Shown here: piece by piece, positions 1-8,643 of the stretch
How the letters are laid out: every line of letters starts with the position of its first letter
Position numbering within the stretch: the stretch's first letter is position 1
Assembly (NCBI RefSeq): GCF_020164585.1
Contig: NZ_JAIQZF010000003.1
Location: 124,001 to 188,000, forward strand
Source: Psychroflexus curvus
GTDB lineage: Bacteria > Bacteroidota > Bacteroidia > Flavobacteriales > Flavobacteriaceae
DNA: 64,000 nucleotides
Direction: 5' to 3'
Notes under the pieces: generated by a model
Told to the model about the DNA's origin: nothing
The model's input: the letters and a program-made list of their open reading frames with translations, nothing else
The model's database searches: none
Made by a program: the position numbers and the translations under genes

Positions 1-363
1 GGTAACGTCATACCTGTTTTTATAACTTCCCTCTATGGTGACTTGCTGTGTAACTTGGTAAAGGTTCTGGCACCAATGCTCCGTATTTAAAAACTCAAAG
101 TAAAGATTGTCGCCATTATCTCTTATAAGGTGTTGTTTTTCTCTGAGTGTTTTTGCTTTTTCAAATACAGATCCTTTACTTAGAATATTGATGACTTTTT
201 TAAACTCATCTGCTGAAAAAGTAACACCGTTGTGTTTTTCTAGCTGAACTTTTAAGTTAGCTAATAAAGCTTCTTCATTTGGTACAGAAACCTTGGAATA
301 GCCTAAAGATTGTAATTGCTGGACTAATTTATTTTCTAATATTTGTTCGGATTCAGTTGGCAT
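1..363 (-). CDS. hsdR: Type I restriction enzyme R subunit, N-terminal part (runs off window)
   Basis: Translating the minus strand from the ATG at 363 gives 121 open codons up to the window edge, beginning MPTESEQILENKLVQQL. The N-terminal nuclease domain of HsdR proteins commonly starts in this way, with an EQILE...L..LGY pattern. HsdR is the motor and nuclease subunit that, with HsdM and HsdS, translocates and cleaves unmodified DNA. The helicase motifs lie outside the window, so only the start is seen. It is read in the same direction as hsdM and hsdS but is separated from them by three other genes and a terminator-like hairpin, so it probably has its own promoter in 364-460. The assignment rests on this N-terminal similarity and on the hsd context. 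Confidence 0.8.
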   Translation of the reverse strand, partial: MPTESEQILENKLVQQLQSLGYSKVSVPNEEALLANLKVQLEKHNGVTFSADEFKKVINILSKGSVFEKAKTLREKQHLIRDNGDNLYFEFLNTEHWCQNLYQVTQQVTIEGSYKNRYDVT

Positions 364-460
364 TAGCTTAGTTACTTACTCATTACATTCAAAAGTACTT
401 ATTTTAAGGGAGTTTTGAGCTATTACTAATAGTAAGTCAATTATAATTTTTTACTTCGCT

Positions 461-508
461 ATAAAAAAGAAAACCTTCCCAGTGTGCATTGTAAAGAGGC
501 AGGGAAGG
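461..508 (-). terminator. Terminator-like hairpin after the antitoxin gene
   Basis: Arms CCTTCCC (474-480) and GGGAAGG (502-508) pair. On the minus strand the hairpin is followed by a TTTTCTTTTTT run. It lies downstream of the antitoxin gene and upstream of hsdR, and so would separate their transcripts. The loop is long (21 nt). Confidence 0.5.
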
Positions 509-540
509 TGTATTAATTCTTGTAATGTTTATTTGTAAAA

Positions 541-600
541 GCAAAAGACACACCCTGGGACGCTGATCTAACGGGTAGCGTGATGTGTACTGTCATTTGC
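541..600 (-). other. Long nested inverted repeat between the toxin-antitoxin pair and hsdR
   Basis: Three nested stems are visible: GCAAAAGACA (541-550) with TGTCATTTGC (591-600), 9 of 10 pairing; ACACA with TGTGT; and ACGCT (560-564) with AGCGT (577-581). It lies directly behind the antitoxin stop, before the terminator-like hairpin. It could be a structured 3' end, an attenuator or a protein-binding site. Nothing in the sequence decides between these. Confidence 0.4.
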
Positions 601-617
601 AAAAGTATGATTTTTAA

Positions 618-959
618 TCAATTGGTTTCTAAATCTAAAATAATTTCTTCTTCTGTGCTGTTTTGAATAGAAGAGGCTAAAATTGAAATACCTAAGGTTT
701 TTTCTAATTTTACAATAGTCTCTAAGGTGAGGTTTTCTTTTCCACTCACTATTTTGGTGATTTGTTGAGCTGAAACTTCCATTTGCTTTGCTAAATCTTT
801 TTGTTTCCAGCCTAAATCATCAAGCTTACCGAGTACTTTTAAAGCAATATCTTGAGAAGCTCTTAATCGATTTCTATTTTTGATACGAGCCTTGTTTTTA
901 GCGGCAATGCCAGTATGCTGCTCAGTAACTAATTTTTTAAACTTATCTCTATTTTTCAT
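618..959 (-). CDS. HigA-like antitoxin, XRE-family helix-turn-helix
   Basis: A 113-aa protein with an XRE-type helix-turn-helix around residues 50-90 (WKQKDLAKQMEVSAQQITKI followed by a GKENLTLETI stretch). The N-terminus is basic and the C-terminus acidic. Its start overlaps the end of the upstream 184-aa gene by 11 nt, the toxin-first order typical of HigBA-type modules. Antitoxins of this class bind the toxin and repress their own operon. The pair sits inside a type I restriction locus, where it may stabilise the locus; that is inference. The exact antitoxin subfamily is not certain. Confidence 0.75.
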   Translation of the reverse strand: MKNRDKFKKLVTEQHTGIAAKNKARIKNRNRLRASQDIALKVLGKLDDLGWKQKDLAKQMEVSAQQITKIVSGKENLTLETIVKLEKTLGISILASSIQNSTEEEIILDLETN

Positions 960-1503
960 TTTCCATGTCTATAAGAAGTTCGTAAAAAGAATCTTCATCT
1001 GCAATTCCTTCAGTTTGAAGATAGGATTTCACGTTTTCTATTTTTTTCATTTCTTCACGTGTATCAGGATGATCGTCGTTTTTTAAACTCATCTTGATAG
1101 CACCACCAGTGATTAAAAAACAATTGGTATCAATTTTAATGGCATATAGTCTGAGTCCATCTATTTTTGATGTTTTACCTTTTCTCAGTGAAAGTACCTT
1201 TACGCCTGTTTCATTATTATTGAGTTGATGAAAATAGCGGTCTAGTGGTTCTCCGTTCTCAAGTATCTCATCTATAAAATCTTCAATTTTTTCAGCATCT
1301 CTAAGTCGTTTCCTGACAAAATCATTTATGTGTTTGACATTGTTGTTTTTTGCATAATTTCTCAGGTATTCAACATTTGTCCATAAGTCTAATAACTTTT
1401 CATATTCAGAACTGCCATAATTTCCTTTTTCATTAGCATATACTACCGAAAACAACTGTTCACGATAATCTAATTCTTCTGCAAATATATCAACAAACTT
1501 CAT
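949..1503 (-). CDS. Probable HigB/RelE-like toxin of a type II toxin-antitoxin pair
   Basis: A 184-aa protein encoded directly upstream of, and overlapping, the XRE antitoxin. The C-terminal half has the pattern LRLYAIKID...FLITGGAIKMS, which resembles the RelE/HigB (phage Gp49-like) core of a strand ending in GGxIK. It is longer than the usual 90-120 aa toxins because of an N-terminal helical region of about 90 residues. RelE-fold toxins are ribosome-dependent mRNA endonucleases; activity is inferred here from fold resemblance and operon position only. The start ATG at 1503 follows a 61-nt gap after the pentapeptide-repeat gene. Confidence 0.6.
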   Translation of the reverse strand: MKFVDIFAEELDYREQLFSVVYANEKGNYGSSEYEKLLDLWTNVEYLRNYAKNNNVKHINDFVRKRLRDAEKIEDFIDEILENGEPLDRYFHQLNNNETGVKVLSLRKGKTSKIDGLRLYAIKIDTNCFLITGGAIKMSLKNDDHPDTREEMKKIENVKSYLQTEGIADEDSFYELLIDMENEK

Positions 1504-1564
1504 AAAATCAACCTATAGGTTTATTTTTAACTTTTTAATATCAGAACTGTTCATAATTAGCTGC

Positions 1565-2731
1565 TTATTTATATTTCCTAAATGCTTGAATTAGTTGATA
1601 AATACCAAAACCAATAGAAATCTTAGCAAGGAAATAGACAATATAAAGTTCAGTCGAATCTACCTCTTCATAAAAACTAAAATCTGTTATGTTGATTAAC
1701 TTAATAAGTTTTATAAAATCATCAAATTCATAGTTTTTTGAAATACTCAAAAAACTATGAGAAATAAACGCAACGCTCAAAGTGAAAATAAAAGCATAAA
1801 GCCAGCTTGTCTTGAAATTATTCGAATATTTATTCAATTTAAGCACAAAATAATCTGAAAGCAATATTTTAAAAGTTTTCAAAACATCATCTTCATATAT
1901 GGCATCCAGATTTTTTTCTTCTAATAAAGTTTGCTTCTCCAACTTTCCATACTTCTCAGCTTCTATAATATTATTTTGTTGGAGTAGTTGATCTTTAATT
2001 ATACGAAAGGTTTCTCGTTTATTCTGCATTGGGATAACATCGCCGTCATTAATCGTTTTGTCATAATTAGTAGAATCTGAATCTATTTTAAATGCTTTAT
2101 AGTTTCCTAAAACAGTTTCAAAAAAAACAAGTTGACCATTGATGATAGTTTGAGACAAATCTAATGCAGTCGGTTTTTTATTTTCATCATGAAACTTAGC
2201 TCGGCTAAAAATTCCTAATTTCTCAAAACTTGAATAAGTAAATAAACAGTTACCATGAAAGTTTGATTTTGTAAAAACTACATTATCATCAAATGAGCAT
2301 TTTATAATAATTGCCTTTTCAAAAAATCTACAGTTGTAAAATTCTAGATACTCTTTAAAAGTAGTATTATTCATATAAAACCTTTCAAAATCGCAAAGTT
2401 TGAACTTGATTTTATTTTCAAAGACTTTATCCCTAAAACTTGGACTAAAATTGAAGTAACATTTTATGAAATCTAATGTTGGCTTAAAAAATTCTTTATT
2501 AGTAAAAATGAATTTTTTTCTAAACAAAATATTTATAAATTCAATTTTATCAGTGGGCTTAATACCAAGGCCTTTAAATCGATTTTTAAATAGTTCCGAT
2601 ATGCTAAATTCAAATTCTATATTTAATTCATATTTAAAATCTCCAACACTTATAAAATTTCTTTCACCATCATTTTTAGAAAAAGTATTTATTTCTAATT
2701 CATCATAATTATGTATTTCTCTCTTTTCCAA
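1565..2731 (-). CDS. Pentapeptide-repeat protein with C-terminal membrane segments
   Basis: A 388-aa protein. Residues about 105-210 show degenerate pentapeptide-like repeats (for example FYNCRFFEKAIIIKCSFDD and NFHGNCLFTYSSFEK), which form a right-handed beta-helix in known members. A KRETFRIIKDQLLQQ helix follows, then two hydrophobic segments near residues 303-325 and 360-385, so it is probably membrane anchored. The start is TTG at 2731, 10 nt after the hsdS stop; no nearby ATG is better. It is co-directional with hsdM and hsdS and probably co-transcribed. Similar repeat-plus-TM proteins occur next to restriction and other defence genes, but its function is unknown. A role linked to restriction is inference. 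Confidence 0.65.
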   Translation of the reverse strand: MEKREIHNYDELEINTFSKNDGERNFISVGDFKYELNIEFEFSISELFKNRFKGLGIKPTDKIEFINILFRKKFIFTNKEFFKPTLDFIKCYFNFSPSFRDKVFENKIKFKLCDFERFYMNNTTFKEYLEFYNCRFFEKAIIIKCSFDDNVVFTKSNFHGNCLFTYSSFEKLGIFSRAKFHDENKKPTALDLSQTIINGQLVFFETVLGNYKAFKIDSDSTNYDKTINDGDVIPMQNKRETFRIIKDQLLQQNNIIEAEKYGKLEKQTLLEEKNLDAIYEDDVLKTFKILLSDYFVLKLNKYSNNFKTSWLYAFIFTLSVAFISHSFLSISKNYEFDDFIKLIKLINITDFSFYEEVDSTELYIVYFLAKISIGFGIYQLIQAFRKYK

Positions 2732-2741
2732 TTATATTATT

Positions 2742-3905
2742 TTACACAAACATCTGCTGTAACAAGCCTTTTTTATAGGTTTTGGTATATTCTATTTGTT
2801 GGGTAATGCCTTCTATTTGCTTGTCTATGGATGATAAAAAATTAGCGATTTTGGTTTGTTCTTTAACTGAAGGGAGATTAATTTTGATTTCCGACATTAC
2901 ACCATTCATTAACTTAGGATTGCCTACATAAGATACATATTTCTTAGTAATTGAATTAAGTTTTTCTGCAACAAAAAGATTTGCATAACCTTTATCATTT
3001 AATAAAACTCCGCAAACATTTGTACAATAAAATTTACCTTTACGGTAATTTACATCACCAGCGTTTGCTCCGTCGGTTGTCCATGTAATTGCATCTTCAA
3101 ATAAATATTGATTATAATAGCCTGATAAGCCTTTTTTCATGGTTTTAGAAGAATAAACAGGATATTTATAATTTTCATCTATTCTTTGTTCTACCAATTT
3201 CATTGAAAGTACATCACCTCTAGTGATTTTGAATATTTCTCCAACTTTTCTCTTCTCCCAATCTGCAAACTCATTCCCATCATCATCTTTAAACCGTATT
3301 TCCTGTTTAAAAATCTTCTGGGTAACGCTTTTTTTATACAATTCTAAAGCTGCCTTCTTTTTTTCTAGGGTTTGGATGTGAGTATCTATGGAAGAAAGGA
3401 AATCGGCTATTTTTTGTTGTTCGGGCACTGGTGGGAAATTGACACGAATTTTAGAAAGATCAGTTGAGTTAATTGCTGGATAACTTGTACCAGTACATCT
3501 TAATAAGACTTTGTTTACGAAATAATCTGAGTGTAAGTATTGATATATAAAGCTTGATTTGTTGTGCTTTGACCTAATTTGTGCGTAGCCAGTTGATGCT
3601 ACGTAATCATTTTTTGATTTATTAAAATAAAAATTATTTTTTTGATATGGTCTTACAGTTTGGTAAAGGATATCATCATTTGATAACAATCGTTGAGCCC
3701 TACTAGGTGCTTCATTTTTAGATATTTTATTTTCTTTAGATAAAACCCCATTATTGACACTTTCTAGATCTATATAAATAAAAGAGTTAGGCAACTCCGT
3801 TATTTTAGGATTAATAATAACAGTTTCACCAAATTTTTTTTTCTCCCACTTCCCATCAAACTCAGTAAACCGTAATTGTGGGACTAATTGTTTTTCCTTT
3901 TGCAT
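2742..3905 (-). CDS. hsdS: Type I restriction-modification specificity subunit
   Basis: A 387-aa protein with the classic two-half HsdS layout: target-recognition domain 1 (about 15-155), a conserved helical region (VPEQQKIADFLSSIDTHI, 160-177), recognition domain 2 (about 215-345) and a second conserved copy (VKEQTKIANFLSSIDKQI). Each recognition domain reads half of a bipartite target; the conserved helices act as the spacer and bind HsdM. It starts 1 nt after the hsdM stop, so the two are translationally coupled. Both halves appear intact. The DNA target cannot be predicted from sequence. Confidence 0.93.
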   Translation of the reverse strand: MQKEKQLVPQLRFTEFDGKWEKKKFGETVIINPKITELPNSFIYIDLESVNNGVLSKENKISKNEAPSRAQRLLSNDDILYQTVRPYQKNNFYFNKSKNDYVASTGYAQIRSKHNKSSFIYQYLHSDYFVNKVLLRCTGTSYPAINSTDLSKIRVNFPPVPEQQKIADFLSSIDTHIQTLEKKKAALELYKKSVTQKIFKQEIRFKDDDGNEFADWEKRKVGEIFKITRGDVLSMKLVEQRIDENYKYPVYSSKTMKKGLSGYYNQYLFEDAITWTTDGANAGDVNYRKGKFYCTNVCGVLLNDKGYANLFVAEKLNSITKKYVSYVGNPKLMNGVMSEIKINLPSVKEQTKIANFLSSIDKQIEGITQQIEYTKTYKKGLLQQMFV

Positions 3906-3906
3906 C

Positions 3907-5526
3907 TTAAAACGGAGTTTTAATGTTTAATTCATTACAAAAAGAAGCGATAGTATTTTGGTTGTCAGCCAGAGTTTGGTTTAAACTTTCAATTTCAGTA
4001 GCAACGGCATCAATATCCACAGGTTCTTCTTCTTCAAAGGTATCGACATAACGAGGGATGTTGAGGTTGTAGTCGTTTTCTTCCACTTCGCTTAATGGAG
4101 CAACGGAGCTATATTTATCCTCAGTTTTACGTTCTCTAAACGTATCAATAATTTTATCTATGTTCTCCTGGGTAAGGATATTTTGAGTTTTTACTTTTTC
4201 GTAATGTTCGCTGGCATCGATAAATAAAATATCCTCTGGGTGTTCTCTACATTTCTTAAATACCAAAATACAGGTAGGGATGCTAGTGCCATAAAAGATA
4301 TTGGCTGGTAAACCAATAACTGCATCTAAAAAGTTTTTTTCTTCAATTAAATATTTACGGATATGTTCTTCGGCACCACCACGAAATAAAGCACCGTGAG
4401 GCAACACCAAAGCCATGGAACCGTTCTCTGCGAGATGATGCACCATGTGTTGTACAAAGGCATAATCGGCTTTGCTTTTTGGAGCAAGTTTTCCGTATTG
4501 GCTAAACCTATCATCACTCATAAAGAGTTGGCTGGCACTCCAGTTGGCCGAAAAAGGAGGATTAGCCACAATAGCTTCAAAACGCTGGTCGATGTGTTGT
4601 GGATATTCTAAGGTATCTTCTTGTTTGATGTCAAACTTACGGTAGTGAACACCGTGAAGAATCATGTTCATCCTGGCTAGGTTGTAGGTTGTACGGTTCA
4701 ATTCCTGTCCGTAAAAACTACTCACTTCTTTTACTTCTTTAGCGACTCGGAGTAGGAGGGATCCACTGCCACAGGTAGGATCATATACAGATCTCAGCTT
4801 GTTTTTACCAGTAGTAACCAGTTTGGCCAGAACCATACTCACCTCCTGTGGAGTATAAAATTCACCTGCTTTTTTTCCAGCTCCACTGGCAAATTTTCCA
4901 ATCAGATATTCATAAGCATCACCCAACACATCTAGTTCGGTTTGCTCCAGTTTAAAGTCTATTTTGTTCAGGTGGCCCAGGACTTTAGCGATTATCTCGT
5001 TACGTGCTTCAGGAGTTTTGCCAAGTTTGGTAGAGTTAAGATCTAAATCTTCAAAGAGGTTATCAAAATCTTCTTCACTTTCCGTACCCATGGTAGAGTT
5101 TTGCACATTGTTGAGAATGGTCTGTAAATCTTCCAAAATGAAATTACTGACCGTTTGGTAACTTTCATCTGGATCCGCAGCTAGTGCCACTTCCTCAAGA
5201 CTCACTTCCTTATGGTTTCCTCTTTTGGCTACAGAACTAAATAATTCTGAGGGTTTTAGGAAATACCCCAATTTTAGTAAAGCTTCTTCTTTAATCGCTT
5301 CGAGATAAGCTTTACCTTCTTCTGTTTCTTCATCTATATCGGTATATGAAATGCCATCAGGTTTCAGGATGGAGTCAGCATAAATTTCCATGCGCTCCGA
5401 AAGGTATTTATAAAAAATAAAGCCCAGGATATAATCTCTAAACTCATCAGCATTCATTTTTCCCCTAAGGGTGTTGGCTATATTCCAGAGCTGTTGCTCC
5501 AATTGTTTTTTATGATCTTCGGACAT
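3907..5526 (-). CDS. hsdM: Type I restriction-modification methyltransferase subunit
   Basis: A 539-aa adenine-specific N6 methyltransferase subunit. The N-terminal HsdM helical domain (about 5-140) is followed by the N6-methylase fold with SAM motif I DPTCGSGSLLL (249-259) and catalytic motif IV NPPF (323-326). With HsdS it methylates the host target; with HsdR it forms the restriction complex. Length is normal for the family. It is the first gene of the leftward hsdM-hsdS-pentapeptide unit. Its promoter must lie in 5527-5995, which it shares with a divergent small gene. Confidence 0.95.
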   Translation of the reverse strand: MSEDHKKQLEQQLWNIANTLRGKMNADEFRDYILGFIFYKYLSERMEIYADSILKPDGISYTDIDEETEEGKAYLEAIKEEALLKLGYFLKPSELFSSVAKRGNHKEVSLEEVALAADPDESYQTVSNFILEDLQTILNNVQNSTMGTESEEDFDNLFEDLDLNSTKLGKTPEARNEIIAKVLGHLNKIDFKLEQTELDVLGDAYEYLIGKFASGAGKKAGEFYTPQEVSMVLAKLVTTGKNKLRSVYDPTCGSGSLLLRVAKEVKEVSSFYGQELNRTTYNLARMNMILHGVHYRKFDIKQEDTLEYPQHIDQRFEAIVANPPFSANWSASQLFMSDDRFSQYGKLAPKSKADYAFVQHMVHHLAENGSMALVLPHGALFRGGAEEHIRKYLIEEKNFLDAVIGLPANIFYGTSIPTCILVFKKCREHPEDILFIDASEHYEKVKTQNILTQENIDKIIDTFRERKTEDKYSSVAPLSEVEENDYNLNIPRYVDTFEEEEPVDIDAVATEIESLNQTLADNQNTIASFCNELNIKTPF

Positions 5527-5995
5527 GTGTTTGTTTTATATTTCGTTGGTGTTATTTACCGTAAAAGTGTTTTGTGATAAAAGTTTTTCCGAATATAACA
5601 ACAACTCATAAATTAGTGATACTTGGAGTAGGAATAAATGAGTAAAAATTGACCAATCAACGGTTCCAACGGTAAAACCAACAGTTATTGATGAAAGCCG
5701 TTGATTGAACCGTTGCTATTTTGCAACGGTGATTTTTATAGCCTTTGCTTGACCTATTCACCTTAGCCTTAAAACATCTTAATTAAGCTTTTGAAATAAA
5801 GTTAATAGTACTTTAAACAGCTATTTTAATGGGAAGCCTGCAATTTTTTCATCTGAAAAAACAATCTCAAAGTACACAGCAAAATAGAATTACAAAAGGT
5901 ATCACAAATCTTTCCTAATAAAAAATAAAAGCAATTTTGATTTTAATATGATCTTATTATATTATGAATGAAAATAATTTTAAACAGTATTGATT
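5527..5995. other. Intergenic region with one copy of the CCGTTG-rich repeat
   Basis: This gap separates two divergent genes. Positions 5651-5730 hold several CCGTTG/CAACGG words in both orientations, which align with stretches after the SRAP gene (7061-7125) and after its broken copy (9775-9840). No open frame with coding character is seen. Promoters for both flanking genes must lie here, but no clear consensus box was found. Confidence 0.5.
5651..5730. repeat. CCGTTG-rich island repeat, copy 1
   Basis: CAACGGTT, AACGGT, AGCCGTTG, AACCGTTGC and GCAACGGT follow one another within 80 nt and can pair to form hairpins. The block TTGATgAaAGCCGTTG...AACCGTTGCTA...TTGCAACGG aligns with copy 2 at about 7080-7125. 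Confidence 0.55.
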
Positions 5996-6202
5996 ATGGA
6001 ATTTAACACTAAGATTAAAGAAGAATTAGAAGGAAGAATTAAAGGACTAGAGGATTTCATTGCAGAAAATGGTATAGGCTCGAAACAGCTGAGTAAAGCT
6101 AAAAAAGTACAGCGCGATGGAAATATAGCTTTATTTATAGGTGGCTTAATCACAGCTGCAGGAATTGCTATTTGGGCTATGAACCGAAACAGTGACGATT
6201 AA
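5996..6202 (+). CDS. Small single-pass membrane protein of unknown function
   Basis: The ATG at 5996 gives 68 aa; the longer frame opens with a TTG two codons earlier, and I prefer the ATG. Residues 1-45 are charged and probably helical (KIKEELEGRIKGLEDFIAEN). A hydrophobic segment follows (IALFIGGLITAAGIAIWAM), then a short polar tail. It could be a tail-anchored or single-pass inner-membrane protein. I do not recognise a family. It stands alone between the restriction locus and the SRAP gene. Confidence 0.55.
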   Translation: MEFNTKIKEELEGRIKGLEDFIAENGIGSKQLSKAKKVQRDGNIALFIGGLITAAGIAIWAMNRNSDD

Positions 6203-6315
6203 TATAGGATAACAAGCAATCTGGTTACGAAAGTATCGTACTTTTCGCATTGCTTATTTCAAAGCTAATTAGCCCACTATTGAAATTTTATTTCTATACT
6301 TTTAAAATATAACTC

Positions 6316-7053
6316 ATGTGCGCCCATACCTCTCAAATACAAAAGGTCGAAAAACTGGAAGAGCAGTATAAGGCCAAACTTAGTGATGAAAGTAAGAGAG
6401 ACTTGTTTGATCAGCCAAGCTATCATATTATAGGTTTTACTCATTCTCAGATGTTGATCATCCCGCAGGAAAAGCCTCATGTTTTGGCTGCTGCTACCTG
6501 GGGCATAGCACCAGAAAGTAAGTCTGTCGACGAATTGAAAGACTATTATAAAGAAGCCAGAAAGTTTGGTGGGGGCATCAATGCGAGATCTGAAAAGGCC
6601 TTTGATCATTTTCTGTACAAACAATCCATTTATACAAAACGTTGTATCATACCAGTTTCCGCTTTTTTTGAACCACATGATCACAAGGGCAATAAATATC
6701 CCTTTGTATTCAAACCCAAAGACAAAGACTTTTTATCCCTTGCAGGAATATATACTCGGATAGAAAACAAAGTCACCTTTGCCATTCTCACCAAAGAAGC
6801 CTCTCCTTTATTCGCTAAAATCCACAACAAAAAGAACCGCCAGCCTGTGATGTTATCTTCAGATCAGGAAAAGGATTGGTTGAAAGATGATTTGGACCAG
6901 GAAGAAATCGAAGGAATTATAAAAAAAGATTACGATAAAAATCAGCTGGAGTATTATCCTGTGAGTCAGGATTTGTTTCATCCCAAAACAAACAGTGATG
7001 TCGAAGCTATTTTGGATAGAGTAGAGTATGAGGAGTTAGAGTTGGACTACTAA
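6316..7053 (+). CDS. SRAP-domain protein (HMCES/YedK family), abasic-site DNA-protein crosslinker
   Basis: A 245-aa protein beginning Met-Cys. Cys2 is the residue that, after Met removal, forms a thiazolidine crosslink with abasic sites in single-stranded DNA in this family. Other family signatures are NARSEK (89-94), RCIIPVSAFFEPH (109-121; Glu119 corresponds to the catalytic Glu of the GFYEW motif) and the later KIHNKKNRQPVM segment with the catalytic-region His. Length fits the family. SRAP genes are frequent on mobile elements and near SOS genes. A degenerate second copy lies 2.7 kb downstream (9059-9764). Confidence 0.88.
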   Translation: MCAHTSQIQKVEKLEEQYKAKLSDESKRDLFDQPSYHIIGFTHSQMLIIPQEKPHVLAAATWGIAPESKSVDELKDYYKEARKFGGGINARSEKAFDHFLYKQSIYTKRCIIPVSAFFEPHDHKGNKYPFVFKPKDKDFLSLAGIYTRIENKVTFAILTKEASPLFAKIHNKKNRQPVMLSSDQEKDWLKDDLDQEEIEGIIKKDYDKNQLEYYPVSQDLFHPKTNSDVEAILDRVEYEELELDY

Positions 7054-7696
7054 TTTGAAAACAACGGCATTGTAACGGTATTGATAAGAGCCGTTGCTGG
7101 AACCGTTGCTAATCTTGCAACGGTAAATTAAAACCCGTTGCACAAGCCGTTGTCTTGCAATACTAAAACCGTAAAACCAACCGTGACGGTTTTGAGAGTT
7201 ATACATGTTAAAACACTGAAAACAAATGATCTATAAAAATGTAATACAAAAATCAACTGTAAACGAATCGAGATTAAATTTTGAGACCAACCGTCAACCA
7301 ATCAGAGAAAACCGCATTACAATTGCCTGGTAATTATAAGATAATTATCAAATCAAGCGATAGCTGCTAATTTAGCACGAGTTATTTTGGAAGCCGTTAC
7401 TAGGGTCTTTACTTTTTGAAACATTAAATATTTAAGTTGTTGCTAATGTTTCTATCCATTCATTATAAATTAATCAAGAGAAGCAAAGATTATAGAAATT
7501 TAAAAAACTGATCATATAGTTCTCAAAGCATTTTTATCCCATAATTTATAATTAAAAAATTTCAATATCATTTTCATAATTTCTTAAGTTATAGCTTAAA
7601 TTTGAAACTCATTCAGTTTAAAATAATTGAAGGTTTTGTTCAAAGAGCTCTAAACCAATTATAATTAGATAATCAAAGATTACTTAAAAATATTTT
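7054..7696. repeat. Repeat-rich spacer, duplicated unit A tail (CCGTTG-rich, 7061-7405)
   Basis: After the SRAP stop, 7061-7405 carries CCGTTG/CAACGG words, then TATACATGTTAAAACACTG and AAAATGTAATACAAAAATCA, and ends with GATAGCTGCTAATTTAGCACG. All these blocks recur in the same order at 9765-10228 behind the broken SRAP copy. The rest (7406-7696) is AT-rich with no gene. TAAATTTG at 7597-7604 fits the Bacteroidota -7 box and could serve the next gene. Confidence 0.6.
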
Positions 7697-8575
7697 ATGA
7701 GAGAATTTACCTTAAAAGTTCCTTCATCCCAAAAAGCAGATGATTGGTTCAATTTTGTCAAAGTAAGTTTAAAACATTCTGATAAAGTGGAATCTTTAAT
7801 TGTTGACTTTAATACAGTCCGCTTTATGGAGACAGATGATTTTGTGATTTTAGCTTGTCTGATAGAAAGTTTTTACATAAATGGTTGTAGTGTGTCTTTT
7901 ATTGGCGGAACCACCAACTTTAATAACCACCTTTTTAATATTAAGTTCAAAGAATATTGGAAAGAAGGTTTTGATAGAGCGAAATTTACTTTATCAAAAA
8001 ATCGAACTACTTTATGTCTATGGAAAATATCTGAAAAAATGATATACTCCTATTCAAATTATGCTAAGGAATATTTTGAAAGATTTACTAAAAATAAAGA
8101 CCTAATTCCAATGTCCTCTAACATGGATGAAGTTTTTAATAATATATTTGATCATTCTCAATCTGAAGTAACAGGTTATATAATTACTCAATACTACCCT
8201 AAAAATAATAAGATATCATTTTCGGTTTGTGACTTTGGTGTTGGAATTCCAAAATCAATTGAAAATGCTGATTTAGAAGGCAAGCAAAAGTATGAAGATT
8301 GGAAGGCAATAGTTAAGTCTTTAGAAAAAGGATTTTCAATAAAGTCTACTCCTAGAAATAGAGGTTTTGGACTTAATAATTTATTGGAACTGACTGAAAG
8401 TTCAAACGGTACTCTTCAGATAATTTCAAATGATGGATTTTTTTTGAAAAAAGCAGGAGAAATGTATAAAGTAGATAATGTAAATTTTGATTTTAAAGGT
8501 ACTTTAATTAAAGTTGAAATTGACTTAGATACATTTGAAGAAAAAGATGAATCAGATGATATATTTGGGTTTTAA
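7697..8575 (+). CDS. GHKL-type ATP-binding protein with N-terminal STAS-like region
   Basis: A 292-aa protein. Residues 1-100 resemble a STAS-like fold (a SLIVDFNTVRFMETDDFVIL stretch). Residues about 135-278 carry a histidine-kinase-type ATPase fold: N box MDEVFNNIFDHS (143-154), G1 box CDFGVGIP (178-185), G2 box RGFGLNNL (222-229) and a final FKGTLIKVEI strand. No dimerisation/phosphoacceptor domain is seen, so it is closer to anti-sigma-factor serine kinases or ATP-dependent switch proteins than to sensor kinases. It is paired with a DUF4325 STAS-like gene 68 nt downstream, resembling anti-sigma/anti-anti-sigma couples. Substrate and role are unknown. Confidence 0.75.
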   Translation: MREFTLKVPSSQKADDWFNFVKVSLKHSDKVESLIVDFNTVRFMETDDFVILACLIESFYINGCSVSFIGGTTNFNNHLFNIKFKEYWKEGFDRAKFTLSKNRTTLCLWKISEKMIYSYSNYAKEYFERFTKNKDLIPMSSNMDEVFNNIFDHSQSEVTGYIITQYYPKNNKISFSVCDFGVGIPKSIENADLEGKQKYEDWKAIVKSLEKGFSIKSTPRNRGFGLNNLLELTESSNGTLQIISNDGFFLKKAGEMYKVDNVNFDFKGTLIKVEIDLDTFEEKDESDDIFGF

Positions 8576-8598
8576 ATAAATAGTAGTATATTTATATG

Positions 8599-8606
8599 TA
8601 TTTTTG
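8599..8606 (+). promoter_or_regulatory. Possible -7 promoter element (TATTTTTG) of the DUF4325 gene
   Basis: Exact match to the Bacteroidota TAnnTTTG box, 37 nt upstream of the ATG at 8644 and inside the longer frame that opens at 8596. It supports the shorter start. No good -33 TTTG is found at normal spacing. Confidence 0.3.
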
Positions 8607-8643
8607 CAAAAAAAAAGTGACTCCACATTTAAATTTTTTTCTT

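Noticed and set aside
880-1086. Plus-strand open frame opposite the toxin and antitoxin genes
   Set aside because: It lies over two better-supported minus-strand genes and its protein is low-complexity Phe/His-rich.
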